This document shows, piece by piece, positions 24,692 through 32,580 of a DNA stretch of 59,560 nucleotides (positions are counted from its first letter, which is position 1; each line of letters begins with the position of its first letter). Source of the stretch: an uncultured Oscillospiraceae bacterium (lineage in GTDB: Bacteria > Bacillota > Clostridia > Oscillospirales > Oscillospiraceae). A program made the position numbers and the translations under genes. The stretch lies in contig CANRFN010000022.1 of the NCBI GenBank assembly GCA_947629915.1, positions 1 to 59,560 of the forward strand, written 5' to 3'. Under the pieces are notes generated by a model. It had not been told where the DNA came from, made no database searches, and saw only the letters and a list, made by a program, of their open reading frames with translations.

Positions 24692-26962
24692 CTAACCCCT
24701 TCCAAATAGTCTGTCCAAAAACGATGTCTGTGTGCTGATCCGGGAGAAATCCGGCACCTGCAGGTCGTAGAGAAACGCCCCGCAGATGTGTTCCGCCGGC
24801 GGATATTTCGCAAAGTGCTGTTCGATGCACTGATAGCCAGTGGGGACAAAGAAGAGCACATCAAACCCCGCCAGGCTGAGAAAGGCGGCGCGGATGGCGT
24901 CTTCCAGGGCGTACATGGCCTCCCCGGTGTTTAAAAAGAGGATCTTCGGGTTTTTCTTGGTGAAGTCGAAGCTCTGGAGCAGCCGCAGCACGTTCTTGTC
25001 CAGGTTCAGCACCGTGGACACGATGGTGTACTCCGTGCCGTTGGTGAAGGTGCCCTTGATCCGGCTGGAGTCGATGAGCAGCTGCAGCTTGTCCAGCAGG
25101 TGGTCCTGCACCGCCTCCCGGAGAAAGCCGTATGGATAGGCCTTGTGGGCCTTGATCTTGTCCCGCTGGAGCTTTCCGTTGCGGAAGAACTCCGTGGCAA
25201 AGGGCTTCATGGGGTTGTACTCCGTGGTGTCCACCCATGGCACCTGGGTCACCAGGATGGTGTTCTCCGTGAGCAGCTTCTTGATGCCCACCCAGTAGTC
25301 CTGGACCTTGCTCTTCGCCACGCCGGAGGCCTTGGCGAAGAGCACCGGCATAGTCACCTTCTGGGGATCGGTGGCGAAGTTCGGCCGGTAGCTCAGCTCC
25401 TGGTCCCAGTAGATGGCGATCTCCTCGTAGGTGGTCTCCAGGGTGAGGGCCTCTGCCCTGGCGTACTGCTGGTTGCGGTAGATGCCGGAGTCCTGGTACA
25501 GAATGGTGTCCAGCTCCCGCTCCGCCTGATAGGCCGCGGTGGTGCCCCGCATCTGGGAGCGCTCCTCCGGGTAGGCCGCCAGGGCCAGGGAGGCGGTGTA
25601 GTGCACCTCGTAGAGCAGCGGGTCCTGGAGCACGCAGGTCTTGCTCAAATCCGGGCAGAAGATCATCACATCCACCGGGAGCCTTGCGAGAAAGCGGAGG
25701 AACAGGGCCTCGTTGTCATTGCGGCAGCCGCCGAGATACAGGAAGGCGGCCACATCCCCCCCTCTCCAGCCGGAGAACAGCTTTCCCTGGTAGCGCTTGA
25801 TCCAGCAGAGCAGGTTCACCGCCCGGGTGGTCTGCCGCCCCAGGCTGTCTGCCGGGCCGGCGCCCTTTGCCGCCTCCAGCATCAGGTCCACAAAAGCCTT
25901 GGTCACGATGGGCCGGAGGATCTCATTGGCAAAGCTGCGCAGGTTCGCGGAGAGGCCCATCAGCATCTGGTTCAGATCCCGGTAGGTGCCCCGCTGGATC
26001 TGCCCCACCTCTCCGTTGTCCGGGGGCGGAATGGAGCCGCTGCAGATCACCACTTTCCGCCCGGCGGCCTTCAGATCTGCCTGCAGCTGGTAGAGGTCGT
26101 TGGCGTAGGTCACCTTGTCCTCTACCCCGCTCATGCGGCAGAAGCAGTTGTAGAAGAGGGACTTGTCCTCGCCCCGGGCGCGGCTGTCCCTCCGGATGTC
26201 CTCCAGGATCTTTCCGCTGATCCACGCGTTCGTGCAGTTCATAAGCTTGGGAGCGCTGCCGTAGAGCCGCTCCCGGCTGGCCGCCTCCTGGATCTCCTTT
26301 CCCAGGCCGGTGAGGCTGTACCCCTGGGGAAAGGGCTGGAGGCCGGGCTGCTGCCAGGCACTGGACCAGCGGGACTGGGGATCCACCTTCTGATAGGCGG
26401 CATCGCCTTTCAGCTGCAGCAGCACGATGTCGCAGCCGGCGGTGCTGAGGGTGCGGAGAATCAGCAGCTCGTAGAGGCCCAGGTCCCCATCGTAGATGAT
26501 CTTCGGCAGGGATTCCTGTCCCAGCAGCCCTACGATCCGCTCAAAGCGGTAGTAGAGCCAGCACATGAACTTGACGTATGCGTTTTGGAGGATGTTGTCG
26601 TTCTTGCCCGCCCGGCGCAGCTCCATCAGGGTGTCGTAGATGGAGCGGGCCACGTTGTCCCGCTGGCCGGGGGTCATGCGGGGCAGCCATTTGGCCAGGC
26701 GCGTCTGGATGAAGTTCAGGTCCGCCTGGAAGGCCGAGCCCATGATCTCGTTGTAGTAGGCGATGTTCTGATTGTCCGGGTTGGGGAGCCTGCCGGCGAT
26801 CACCACGCCCCGGGCCCGTGCCGTCTGGTAGTACTGGAGGAGAAAGGCGTGGATCTGCTCGTTGTACCCGCCGATGCGGCAGAAGTAGACCCCCTTCTGC
26901 GGCCGCCTGCTGAGCTCGGTAAAGTAGTCGTTCAGTTGGGTAGGATGTACTCTCGGCAGCAT
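24692..26962 (-). CDS. YceG-like protein of Ter biosynthetic modules
   Basis: A large cytoplasmic protein of 756 residues that matches the YceG_bac type (B. subtilis YceG), a constant partner of TelA and TerD genes. It contains SLPKIIYDGDLGLYELLILR, a central QTTRAVNLLCWIKRYQGKLF block and a C-terminal KNPKILFLNTGEAMYALEDA. No catalytic motif is evident to me. ATG 26962 is preferred (AGGTGAAGAG upstream); an in-frame start at 26998 would add 12 residues. Its N-terminal style is reused in the protease fusion at 19465. Confidence 0.82.
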   Translation of the reverse strand: MLPRVHPTQLNDYFTELSRRPQKGVYFCRIGGYNEQIHAFLLQYYQTARARGVVIAGRLPNPDNQNIAYYNEIMGSAFQADLNFIQTRLAKWLPRMTPGQRDNVARSIYDTLMELRRAGKNDNILQNAYVKFMCWLYYRFERIVGLLGQESLPKIIYDGDLGLYELLILRTLSTAGCDIVLLQLKGDAAYQKVDPQSRWSSAWQQPGLQPFPQGYSLTGLGKEIQEAASRERLYGSAPKLMNCTNAWISGKILEDIRRDSRARGEDKSLFYNCFCRMSGVEDKVTYANDLYQLQADLKAAGRKVVICSGSIPPPDNGEVGQIQRGTYRDLNQMLMGLSANLRSFANEILRPIVTKAFVDLMLEAAKGAGPADSLGRQTTRAVNLLCWIKRYQGKLFSGWRGGDVAAFLYLGGCRNDNEALFLRFLARLPVDVMIFCPDLSKTCVLQDPLLYEVHYTASLALAAYPEERSQMRGTTAAYQAERELDTILYQDSGIYRNQQYARAEALTLETTYEEIAIYWDQELSYRPNFATDPQKVTMPVLFAKASGVAKSKVQDYWVGIKKLLTENTILVTQVPWVDTTEYNPMKPFATEFFRNGKLQRDKIKAHKAYPYGFLREAVQDHLLDKLQLLIDSSRIKGTFTNGTEYTIVSTVLNLDKNVLRLLQSFDFTKKNPKILFLNTGEAMYALEDAIRAAFLSLAGFDVLFFVPTGYQCIEQHFAKYPPAEHICGAFLYDLQVPDFSRISTQTSFLDRLFGRG

Positions 26963-27008
26963 GGCAGTCTCTTCACCTTTGTTCGGGTATTTGGGCATTT
27001 TTCCCGGC

Positions 27009-27037
27009 GTCCCCGGCGCCGCAATGGCGCCGGGGAC
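27009..27037 (-). other. Intercistronic hairpin after the P-type ATPase gene
   Basis: A perfect 12-bp stem (27009-27020 with 27026-27037), 5-base loop. On the transcribed strand it is followed by GGGAAAAATG rather than a U-tract, so it probably does not end transcription fully. Confidence 0.6.
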
Positions 27038-27056
27038 AGCCGATCAACGGGAAGGT

Positions 27057-29654
27057 TTATTTCATCTTGGAGGTGATGGCCTTGCGGATCACATCGATGG
27101 GGATCACCAGGATGGCGAGACCGATGCAGATCAGCCAGGTCACCGGGGAGAGGGGCTCCACGCTGAGGGCCGCGCCGCCGAAGGTGACGAACACGAACTG
27201 CAGCACCAGAATGCCGCCCATGACCAGCAGGAAGTTGCGGTTGCGGCCGATGCCCTCGAAGGGGTTCAGGTGGCTGGTGCGGGCGTTGAAGCCGTTGAAG
27301 GTGATGGCCATCATAAAGGTGGCAAACAGGGCGGACTTCAGATAGGTCACGTCCACATCGCCGAAGAGGCCCCGGACGGCGGGCACGAAGAGGATGGAGA
27401 GGCAGACCGCGGTGATATAGAGGGCGCTGATGATGATCTCGGTCAGCATCTCTTTCGTGACGATGCTCTCTTTCCGCGGGATGGGCTTGTCCTTCATATA
27501 CTCCTTCAGCGCGGGCTCGCTGCCGAAGGCGATGGCGGCCAGGGTGTCCATGGCCAGGTTGATGAGCAGCAGCTGGATGACGGTGAGCACCACGTTCTCG
27601 CCCAGCATGGGGCCGATGAAGCAGGTGAGCACGGCGGCCACGTTCACGGTGAGCTGGAAGATCAGGAACTTGCGGATGCTCTTGAACATGGTGCGGCCGT
27701 ACAGGATGGCCTTCTCGATGGAGGTGAAGTTGTCGTCCAGGATGGTGATGTCGCCGGCCTCCTTGGCCACTTCCGTGCCGGAGCCCATGGCGAAGCCCAC
27801 ATCGGCCTTTTTCAGGGCGGGGCTGTCGTTGACGCCATCGCCGGTCATGCCAACCACCAGGTCCAGCTCCTGGGCCAGGCGGACGAGACGGCTCTTGTCC
27901 GTGGGCAGGGCCCGGGAGACCACCCGCAGGTGGGGCAGCACTTTCTTCAGTTCGTCATCGGACATGGCGGCCATCTCGCCGGAGGTGAGGGCCACATCGT
28001 CCTTGCTGGTGAGAAGGCCTGCCTCTTTGGCGATGGCCACGGCGGTCTCCTTCCGGTCTCCGGTCACCATGACCACCTGGATGCCGGCGTTCTGGACCTC
28101 CTGGATGGCCTCCACGGCCTCCTTGCGGACGTTGTCCCGGATGCTGACCACGCAGATCAGGGTGAGGGGTTTGTCATCGGTGTCGCCATCGCACTTGGCC
28201 ACGCCCAGTAAGCGCATGGAGCGGGCGGCCTGGCTGTCGATATAGCGCATCACGGCGGCCTTGTCGGTGAGCTTCTGGATGTTGCCGTTCTCATCCATAT
28301 AGGAGTCGCAGCGCTCTACGAGGCGCTCCGGGGCGCCCTTGATATAGGTCTGGGTCTTGCCGCCCCGGGTGATCACCACGCTGGAGCACTTCTTGTTGGA
28401 GTCGAAGGCCTTGAACTCTTTCACGCCGTCTTTGGAGATCTTGTCCAGCACGTTGGAGTGCATGAGGAAGGTCATGAGTGCGCGGTCGGTGCTGTTGCCG
28501 CCGATCACGTTGCCATCGCTGGCCGCGGCGCTGTTGTTCACGCCCACGCCGATGATCATGTCGTTCTCCAGGGCGGGGTTCATCTGGGAGAGCTTCTCAA
28601 ACACCTTGCAGTTGCCGGTGGCCATCTCCACCACAGACAGCTTGCCCTGGGTGATGGTGCCGGTCTTGTCGCTGAAGAGGATGCTCAGGCTGCCGGCGGT
28701 CTCCAGGCCGTTGATCTTGCGGACCAGCACGTTGTCCTTGGCCATGCGGAGGCTCTGGAAGGACAGCAGGATGGAGGTCAGCATGGGCAGGCCCTCCGGT
28801 ACGGCGCACACGATGATGGTCACGGCCACGGTGATGGCGTCAATGATGAGCCGCACCCAGCCCCAGATATCCGCGGGCAGATCCTGGGAGATGATGGTCC
28901 GCAGCAGGATGCCGGCCACAATGGCGATGGCGCCGATGTAGCCGAACTTGGAGATCTGCTGGGCCAGCTTGCCAAGCTTCACCTGCAGCGGGGTCTCCCG
29001 GGTGTCCTCCTGGACCTCCAGGGCCAGCTCGCCGAAGAGGGTCTTGTCGCCCACCACTTTGATCTCCAGATATCCCTCGCCGCCGCACACCACGGTGCCG
29101 CGGTAGGCGTAGTACTTGTTCAACAGGTCCTTCACATCGTAGGATGCGCCCTGGGGCATGGGGATCTTGTCCGCCTCTTCGGTCTCGCCGTTGAGGGCGG
29201 CCTGGTCCACTTTCAGGGCGCCATCGATCACAACGCCGTCTGCCGGGATCTTGTCGCCGGCCTGGAGGTAGATGATGTCCCCTACCACCACTTCGCTGAC
29301 GTGGATCTCTTCCAGTTTGCCGTCTCGGATGACTTTCGTCATCTCTTTGGCCTCTTCCTCCGCCTTCAGCGCGGAGGCCTTCCCCTCCTGCTTGCTCTCG
29401 GACACGGACGACACGCCGTTGGCGATGATGATGGCCACCAGGATGCCGAAGGGCTCAAACCACTCGGCCTGGCCCATGAAGAAGAGAATCACCTGCACCA
29501 CCAAGGCCACCAGCAGGATCATGATCATCGGGTCTTTGAAGCCCTCCAGGATCTTCTTCCACAGGGGATCCGGTGGGATCTGGGTCAGGGTGTTGGCGCC
29601 GTGGGTCTGTCTGCTGCGCTCCACTTCCTGGCTGGTCAAACCGCTGTGCTTCAT
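27057..29654 (-). CDS. Calcium-type P-type cation ATPase
   Basis: An 865-residue P2-type ATPase. Seen: a cation ATPase N-terminal domain, actuator motif ALNGETEEADK, ion-site CAVPEGLPM, phosphorylation site SDKTGTITQG, nucleotide-domain KGAPERLVERCDSY, hinge GMTGDGVNDSPALKKADVG and a C-terminal set of membrane segments. It should pump calcium (or manganese) out of the cell. TerD proteins bind calcium, so a pump as the first gene of the operon makes sense. AGGAGG lies about 11 bases before ATG 29654. Confidence 0.93.
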   Translation of the reverse strand: MKHSGLTSQEVERSRQTHGANTLTQIPPDPLWKKILEGFKDPMIMILLVALVVQVILFFMGQAEWFEPFGILVAIIIANGVSSVSESKQEGKASALKAEEEAKEMTKVIRDGKLEEIHVSEVVVGDIIYLQAGDKIPADGVVIDGALKVDQAALNGETEEADKIPMPQGASYDVKDLLNKYYAYRGTVVCGGEGYLEIKVVGDKTLFGELALEVQEDTRETPLQVKLGKLAQQISKFGYIGAIAIVAGILLRTIISQDLPADIWGWVRLIIDAITVAVTIIVCAVPEGLPMLTSILLSFQSLRMAKDNVLVRKINGLETAGSLSILFSDKTGTITQGKLSVVEMATGNCKVFEKLSQMNPALENDMIIGVGVNNSAAASDGNVIGGNSTDRALMTFLMHSNVLDKISKDGVKEFKAFDSNKKCSSVVITRGGKTQTYIKGAPERLVERCDSYMDENGNIQKLTDKAAVMRYIDSQAARSMRLLGVAKCDGDTDDKPLTLICVVSIRDNVRKEAVEAIQEVQNAGIQVVMVTGDRKETAVAIAKEAGLLTSKDDVALTSGEMAAMSDDELKKVLPHLRVVSRALPTDKSRLVRLAQELDLVVGMTGDGVNDSPALKKADVGFAMGSGTEVAKEAGDITILDDNFTSIEKAILYGRTMFKSIRKFLIFQLTVNVAAVLTCFIGPMLGENVVLTVIQLLLINLAMDTLAAIAFGSEPALKEYMKDKPIPRKESIVTKEMLTEIIISALYITAVCLSILFVPAVRGLFGDVDVTYLKSALFATFMMAITFNGFNARTSHLNPFEGIGRNRNFLLVMGGILVLQFVFVTFGGAALSVEPLSPVTWLICIGLAILVIPIDVIRKAITSKMK

Positions 29655-29824
29655 TATGCTGCGTTCCTCCTATCGTTCTATCGTTTCTTTCGCTGGGACG
29701 AGCTCCACCCATCCGCACCGAATCGGCCGGGGCACGCCGGCGGCAATGGGCGGGCGGAAAAGCTTTGGAAGCCCCGGGAATTGCAAGTTTCCGAGGACTT
29801 TGCCTATCTTATCCAGCCGACCAC

Positions 29825-29853
29825 ATTCTACAGCATGTCCACAAAAAAAGCAA
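29825..29853 (-). promoter_or_regulatory. Promoter of the Ter operon
   Basis: On the minus strand TTGCTT (29853-29848), a 17-base spacer, TAGAAT (29830-29825). Start near 29818, leaving a leader of about 165 bases. The apt-like gene promoter at 31208 has the same -35 (TTGCTT) and spacing. Confidence 0.65.
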
Positions 29854-30277
29854 GCGCTCCCCTTGTAGAAAGTAACACTTCAGGGACCTTTTTCTCAGCC
29901 GATAATAGGAGAAATGCACCGTCCGGCCCCTGTCCGCTGTCCCGCTCCAGCCACGGCATTTTCCACTGTTTTTCCCTCCCCGTAGGATTGCCCCGTGGAA
30001 CCTTTGATATCCCATCCGCCCCTGGAAATCCCCGTAGATTGGTCTTTTTGAGCCCAAAAGCGTACATTTTTGGGCTGTATTCTCTCTCCTCCAAGGGTTG
30101 CGTGCACACAAACGGCGTTTTCCCTTCTTCAAAGAAAACGACCAGCGCCTTTCTTTTGCATGCCAATCATTCCCAATTATTCATAGAAATTTTACATTCC
30201 GCCGCCCGCAAAACGGCAGCGGAAACCGCCCTTCCGAGGGTCCCATTCCCGCCGCCGTTTCCGAAATCGTGCCCTGC
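29854..30277. other. Intergenic stretch without a supported gene
   Basis: AT-richer DNA between the Ter operon promoter and the small gene at 30278. It holds one inverted repeat, AGCCCAAAA (30051-30059) with TTTTGGGCT (30068-30076), without a U-tract on either side. Open frames across it lack ribosome sites and overlap the promoter. Confidence 0.5.
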
Positions 30278-30418
30278 TCAGAGGAGGAAGATCCCCCCGG
30301 CCACGAGGAAGTATCCCGCCAGCAGCGCCGTCTCGTGCCGCCGCCAGTTCTCCTGGGAGATGCCCTGGAGCATCCCGGTAAAGACCGCAAAGAGCGTGTA
30401 CTTCAGAAGGAACAACAT
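30278..30418 (-). CDS. 46-residue single-span membrane peptide
   Basis: A short gene of 47 codons. The product starts MLFLLKYTLFAVFTGML, has a polar middle ISQENWRRHE, then LLAGYFLVAGGIFLL, giving two short hydrophobic stretches. GGGAGGT lies 7 bases before ATG 30418, a strong ribosome site. It is downstream of the apt-like gene's terminator, so it must have its own promoter, which I could not place. No family is recognised. Confidence 0.55.
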   Translation of the reverse strand: MLFLLKYTLFAVFTGMLQGISQENWRRHETALLAGYFLVAGGIFLL

Positions 30419-30496
30419 CGCTCAGACCTCCCGCCTGTTCCCTCCAGTTTATGCAGATACTTTGTCCCCTTTTCCCGGAATTTCGGGCAGCGAAAA

Positions 30497-30522
30497 GGCG
30501 GAGCGCCGCAAAGCGCTCCGCC
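30497..30522 (-). terminator. Terminator of the apt-like gene
   Basis: A 10-bp perfect stem (30497-30506 with 30513-30522). On the minus strand it is followed by TTTTCG. Confidence 0.8.
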
Positions 30523-30550
30523 CGTGGGGATCTCTATTGTTGTGTATCGC

Positions 30551-31105
30551 TCAGGGCTTGGGGTTGCCCTCGCCATCGAAGAGAGGCAGCTTCTCCAGGA
30601 AGAGGATGTCGTCCCGCTTGGCCGCGTTGCCCTCGGCCAGGATGGCCATACGGCCTACCACGTTGCCGCCGGCCTGGTTCACCAGGTTCTCCACGGCCTT
30701 CAGGGAGCCGCCGGTGGAGATCACATCGTCCAGGATCAGGATCCGCTTGCCGGCGATCTTCTTGGCGTCCTTGCCGTCCATGTACAGCTTCTGTTCCCCC
30801 GCAGTGGTGATGGAGCGGTCCTTTACCTCGAACACGCCGTCCATGTACAGCTTCGGGGCCTTGCGGACCAGGAAGTACTCGTTACGGCCGCTCTGGCGGG
30901 CCATCTCGTGGACCAGGGGGATCGCCTTGGCCTCAGGGGCCACCATGTAGTCGAAGTCGGGGGCGATCTTCAGAAGCTCCCGGGCGCAGGCGCAGGTGAG
31001 CTCCACATCGCCGAAGATCACGAATGCGCCGATCATCATGGAGTCGTTCAGACGGCACAGGGGCAGTTCCCGGGTCAGGCCGGCAACGTTCATTGTATAA
31101 GTCAT
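30551..31105 (-). CDS. Adenine phosphoribosyltransferase-like enzyme
   Basis: A 184-residue type-I phosphoribosyltransferase. The pyrophosphate-binding loop is RILILDDVISTGGSLKAVE (about residues 120-138), and FDYMVAPEAKAIPLVHEMA resembles adenine phosphoribosyltransferases. It would convert a purine base and phosphoribosyl pyrophosphate into a nucleotide. The length is close to Apt, but some hood residues differ, so another base cannot be excluded. GAGGAG lies upstream of ATG 31105. Monocistronic, with its own promoter and terminator. Confidence 0.8.
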   Translation of the reverse strand: MTYTMNVAGLTRELPLCRLNDSMMIGAFVIFGDVELTCACARELLKIAPDFDYMVAPEAKAIPLVHEMARQSGRNEYFLVRKAPKLYMDGVFEVKDRSITTAGEQKLYMDGKDAKKIAGKRILILDDVISTGGSLKAVENLVNQAGGNVVGRMAILAEGNAAKRDDILFLEKLPLFDGEGNPKP

Positions 31106-31207
31106 ATGCCACATCTCCTCTGTAGTTTTCAAGGGATTCGGAGTAGACAGCCAGGGCAGCTGTCCCAACGGCGCGGTCTTTTCTGAGATCTGCGCCTCAA
31201 TCGCCCT

Positions 31208-31236
31208 TATCATACAACGCAGCTTCCGGAAAAGCA
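31208..31236 (-). promoter_or_regulatory. Promoter of the apt-like gene
   Basis: On the minus strand TTGCTT (31236-31231), 17 bases, TATGAT (31213-31208). The start site would be near 31201, with a leader of about 95 bases. Confidence 0.7.
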
Positions 31237-31487
31237 AGCGTCTGTAGAAAAAAAGCAAGAGCGCTGACGGGTACCGCAAGGCATCCCGATTTTGCCATCA
31301 AAACAGCTCCCTGTCACTTCCCGCAATTCAGCAGGTGAGCAGCTTTGTTCTGCATTCGTCAGCCATCCATCCTGCAAGCTTCAAGAAATCGCACCCGATT
31401 CTGTGATAATTGCAGGTGCAGTTTCCACCAGGCTGTGGTATAATCGAGCCGCTCCTGAAATAGATGTTCCTTAAGAGGTGATTTGCG

Positions 31488-31853
31488 ATGTCATTTCTCG
31501 AGAAAATCCGGATCCGGATGCCCAAACCCACCCCTGCGTACCTGATCATCGCCTGTATCGGGCAGATCCTGGTCTGGTCCGTCCACCCGCAACGGGTTGA
31601 GATCTGGAAGGTGGTGGTCCTGGTCGGGGCACTGGTGCTCACGGTGCTCAGCATGCACCACATCCTCACTGACACCCAGAACAAGGACCACGTCTCTCTC
31701 TTTCTGAAGGTCTGGGGCCTGTCTGTGGCCCTCGCCCTCATCGAGCTCGTGGTCTGCCGTCTCCTGGGAGGCCTGGTCTCTCTTCTGGTGGGCCTGGTAC
31801 TGCTGTTCCTGATCGTGGATCCCCGCCCCCTTCCCGCAGCAGCGTCCGCCTGA
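31488..31853 (+). CDS. Small membrane protein, MSFLEKI family, copy 1
   Basis: A 121-residue protein not recognised. It begins MSFLEKIRIRMPKPTPAYLI and has four hydrophobic segments at about residues 17-32, 41-58, 73-90 and 92-110. AGAGGTG lies before ATG 31488, and an extended -10 (TGGTATAAT, 31436-31444) lies upstream. It shares its start and membrane layout with the next gene, and both end in the same kind of terminator. Confidence 0.6.
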   Translation: MSFLEKIRIRMPKPTPAYLIIACIGQILVWSVHPQRVEIWKVVVLVGALVLTVLSMHHILTDTQNKDHVSLFLKVWGLSVALALIELVVCRLLGGLVSLLVGLVLLFLIVDPRPLPAAASA

Positions 31854-31888
31854 TCCGGCATAGCGTGACAATCCATACAGCCATCGCG

Positions 31889-31925
31889 CCCCCAAGCCCA
31901 TTTTCACGGGCTTGGGGGTGTCTTT
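31889..31925 (+). terminator. Terminator, repeat family copy A
   Basis: CCCCCAAGCCC (31889-31899) pairs with GGGCTTGGGGG (31908-31918), then TGTCTTTTT. Copies B (32441) and C (34871) are nearly identical. Confidence 0.88.
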
Positions 31926-31950
31926 TTCAAAGATCTTTGAAGTGCTCCCG

Positions 31951-31979
31951 TTGCAAACTTCCGCCATAGCTGGTACAAT
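31951..31979 (+). promoter_or_regulatory. Promoter of MSFLEKI copy 2
   Basis: TTGCAA (31951-31956), 17 bases, TACAAT (31974-31979). Confidence 0.65.
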
Positions 31980-32037
31980 GCAGTCTGCGTAGCAGCACTC
32001 CCCTCCTGCAGTTGATTTCAAACAGAGGTGCATCGTG

Positions 32038-32412
32038 ATGTCATTTCTTGAAAAGATCAAAATCCGCCCAGGGAATAAGATCTCCTGTGCTTTATACGCC
32101 GCAGCCTGCATCATCCAGTCTCTCGGCTGGTCCATCTTCATAAATAAATCTAGTATGTGGTTTTATATTCTCATGGCTCTGTCCGCCATTCTCGCGGCAA
32201 TCTCGTACATTTTCACCTGGGTGGACTACAATGGCAAAAATCAAGAGTATTCCATCGTGCAAGCCTACATCTTTCTATTCCTCTGCAACTTTATAGAGGT
32301 GATGGCCGCTTCTCAAATCGGCAGTGCAATATCCTTCCTTCTCAGCCTTGCCCTGATGGTCACCTTCGTAGACTTGCAGCCGCTTACAGACAAACCCATC
32401 AACAAACCATAG
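32038..32412 (+). CDS. Small membrane protein, MSFLEKI family, copy 2
   Basis: A 124-residue paralogue of the previous gene. Start MSFLEKIKIRPGNKIS; four hydrophobic segments, more aromatic and with more AT-rich codons than copy 1. AGAGGTG lies 9 bases before ATG 32038; a GTG at 32035 is also in frame. It has its own promoter and terminator, so the pair are separate single-gene units that arose by duplication. Function unknown. Confidence 0.6.
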   Translation: MSFLEKIKIRPGNKISCALYAAACIIQSLGWSIFINKSSMWFYILMALSAILAAISYIFTWVDYNGKNQEYSIVQAYIFLFLCNFIEVMAASQIGSAISFLLSLALMVTFVDLQPLTDKPINKP

Positions 32413-32440
32413 TAAATGTTTTCCAGTCTCCGTAGAGCTA

Positions 32441-32483
32441 CACCCCCAGGCCCATTTCCATGGGCTTGGGGTGCCTTTATTTC
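32441..32483 (+). terminator. Terminator, repeat family copy B
   Basis: CACCCCCAGGCCCAT pairs with ATGGGCTTGGGGTG, then CCTTTATTTCC. Same stem sequence as copies A and C, with small changes. Confidence 0.85.
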
Positions 32484-32580
32484 CTGATCTGCAGATATGC
32501 ATTAAACTGTAACTTATATCATTAGGGACGTTCCATCGGCCAAATCAGACAGATCCAGGGCAGATGGTATGCTTTGGGGG

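Noticed and set aside
29655..29818. Manganese (yybP-ykoY) riboswitch before the cation ATPase
   Set aside because: The conserved GGGGAGUA core is absent from the leader.
29828..30166. Leftward frame of 112 codons upstream of the ATPase gene
   Set aside because: No ribosome site, and it overlaps the promoter that fits the operon.
28458..30950. Rightward open frame of 830 codons opposite the P-type ATPase
   Set aside because: Antisense shadow; the opposite strand has all P-type ATPase motifs. The frame also runs across the Ter promoter and the small gene.
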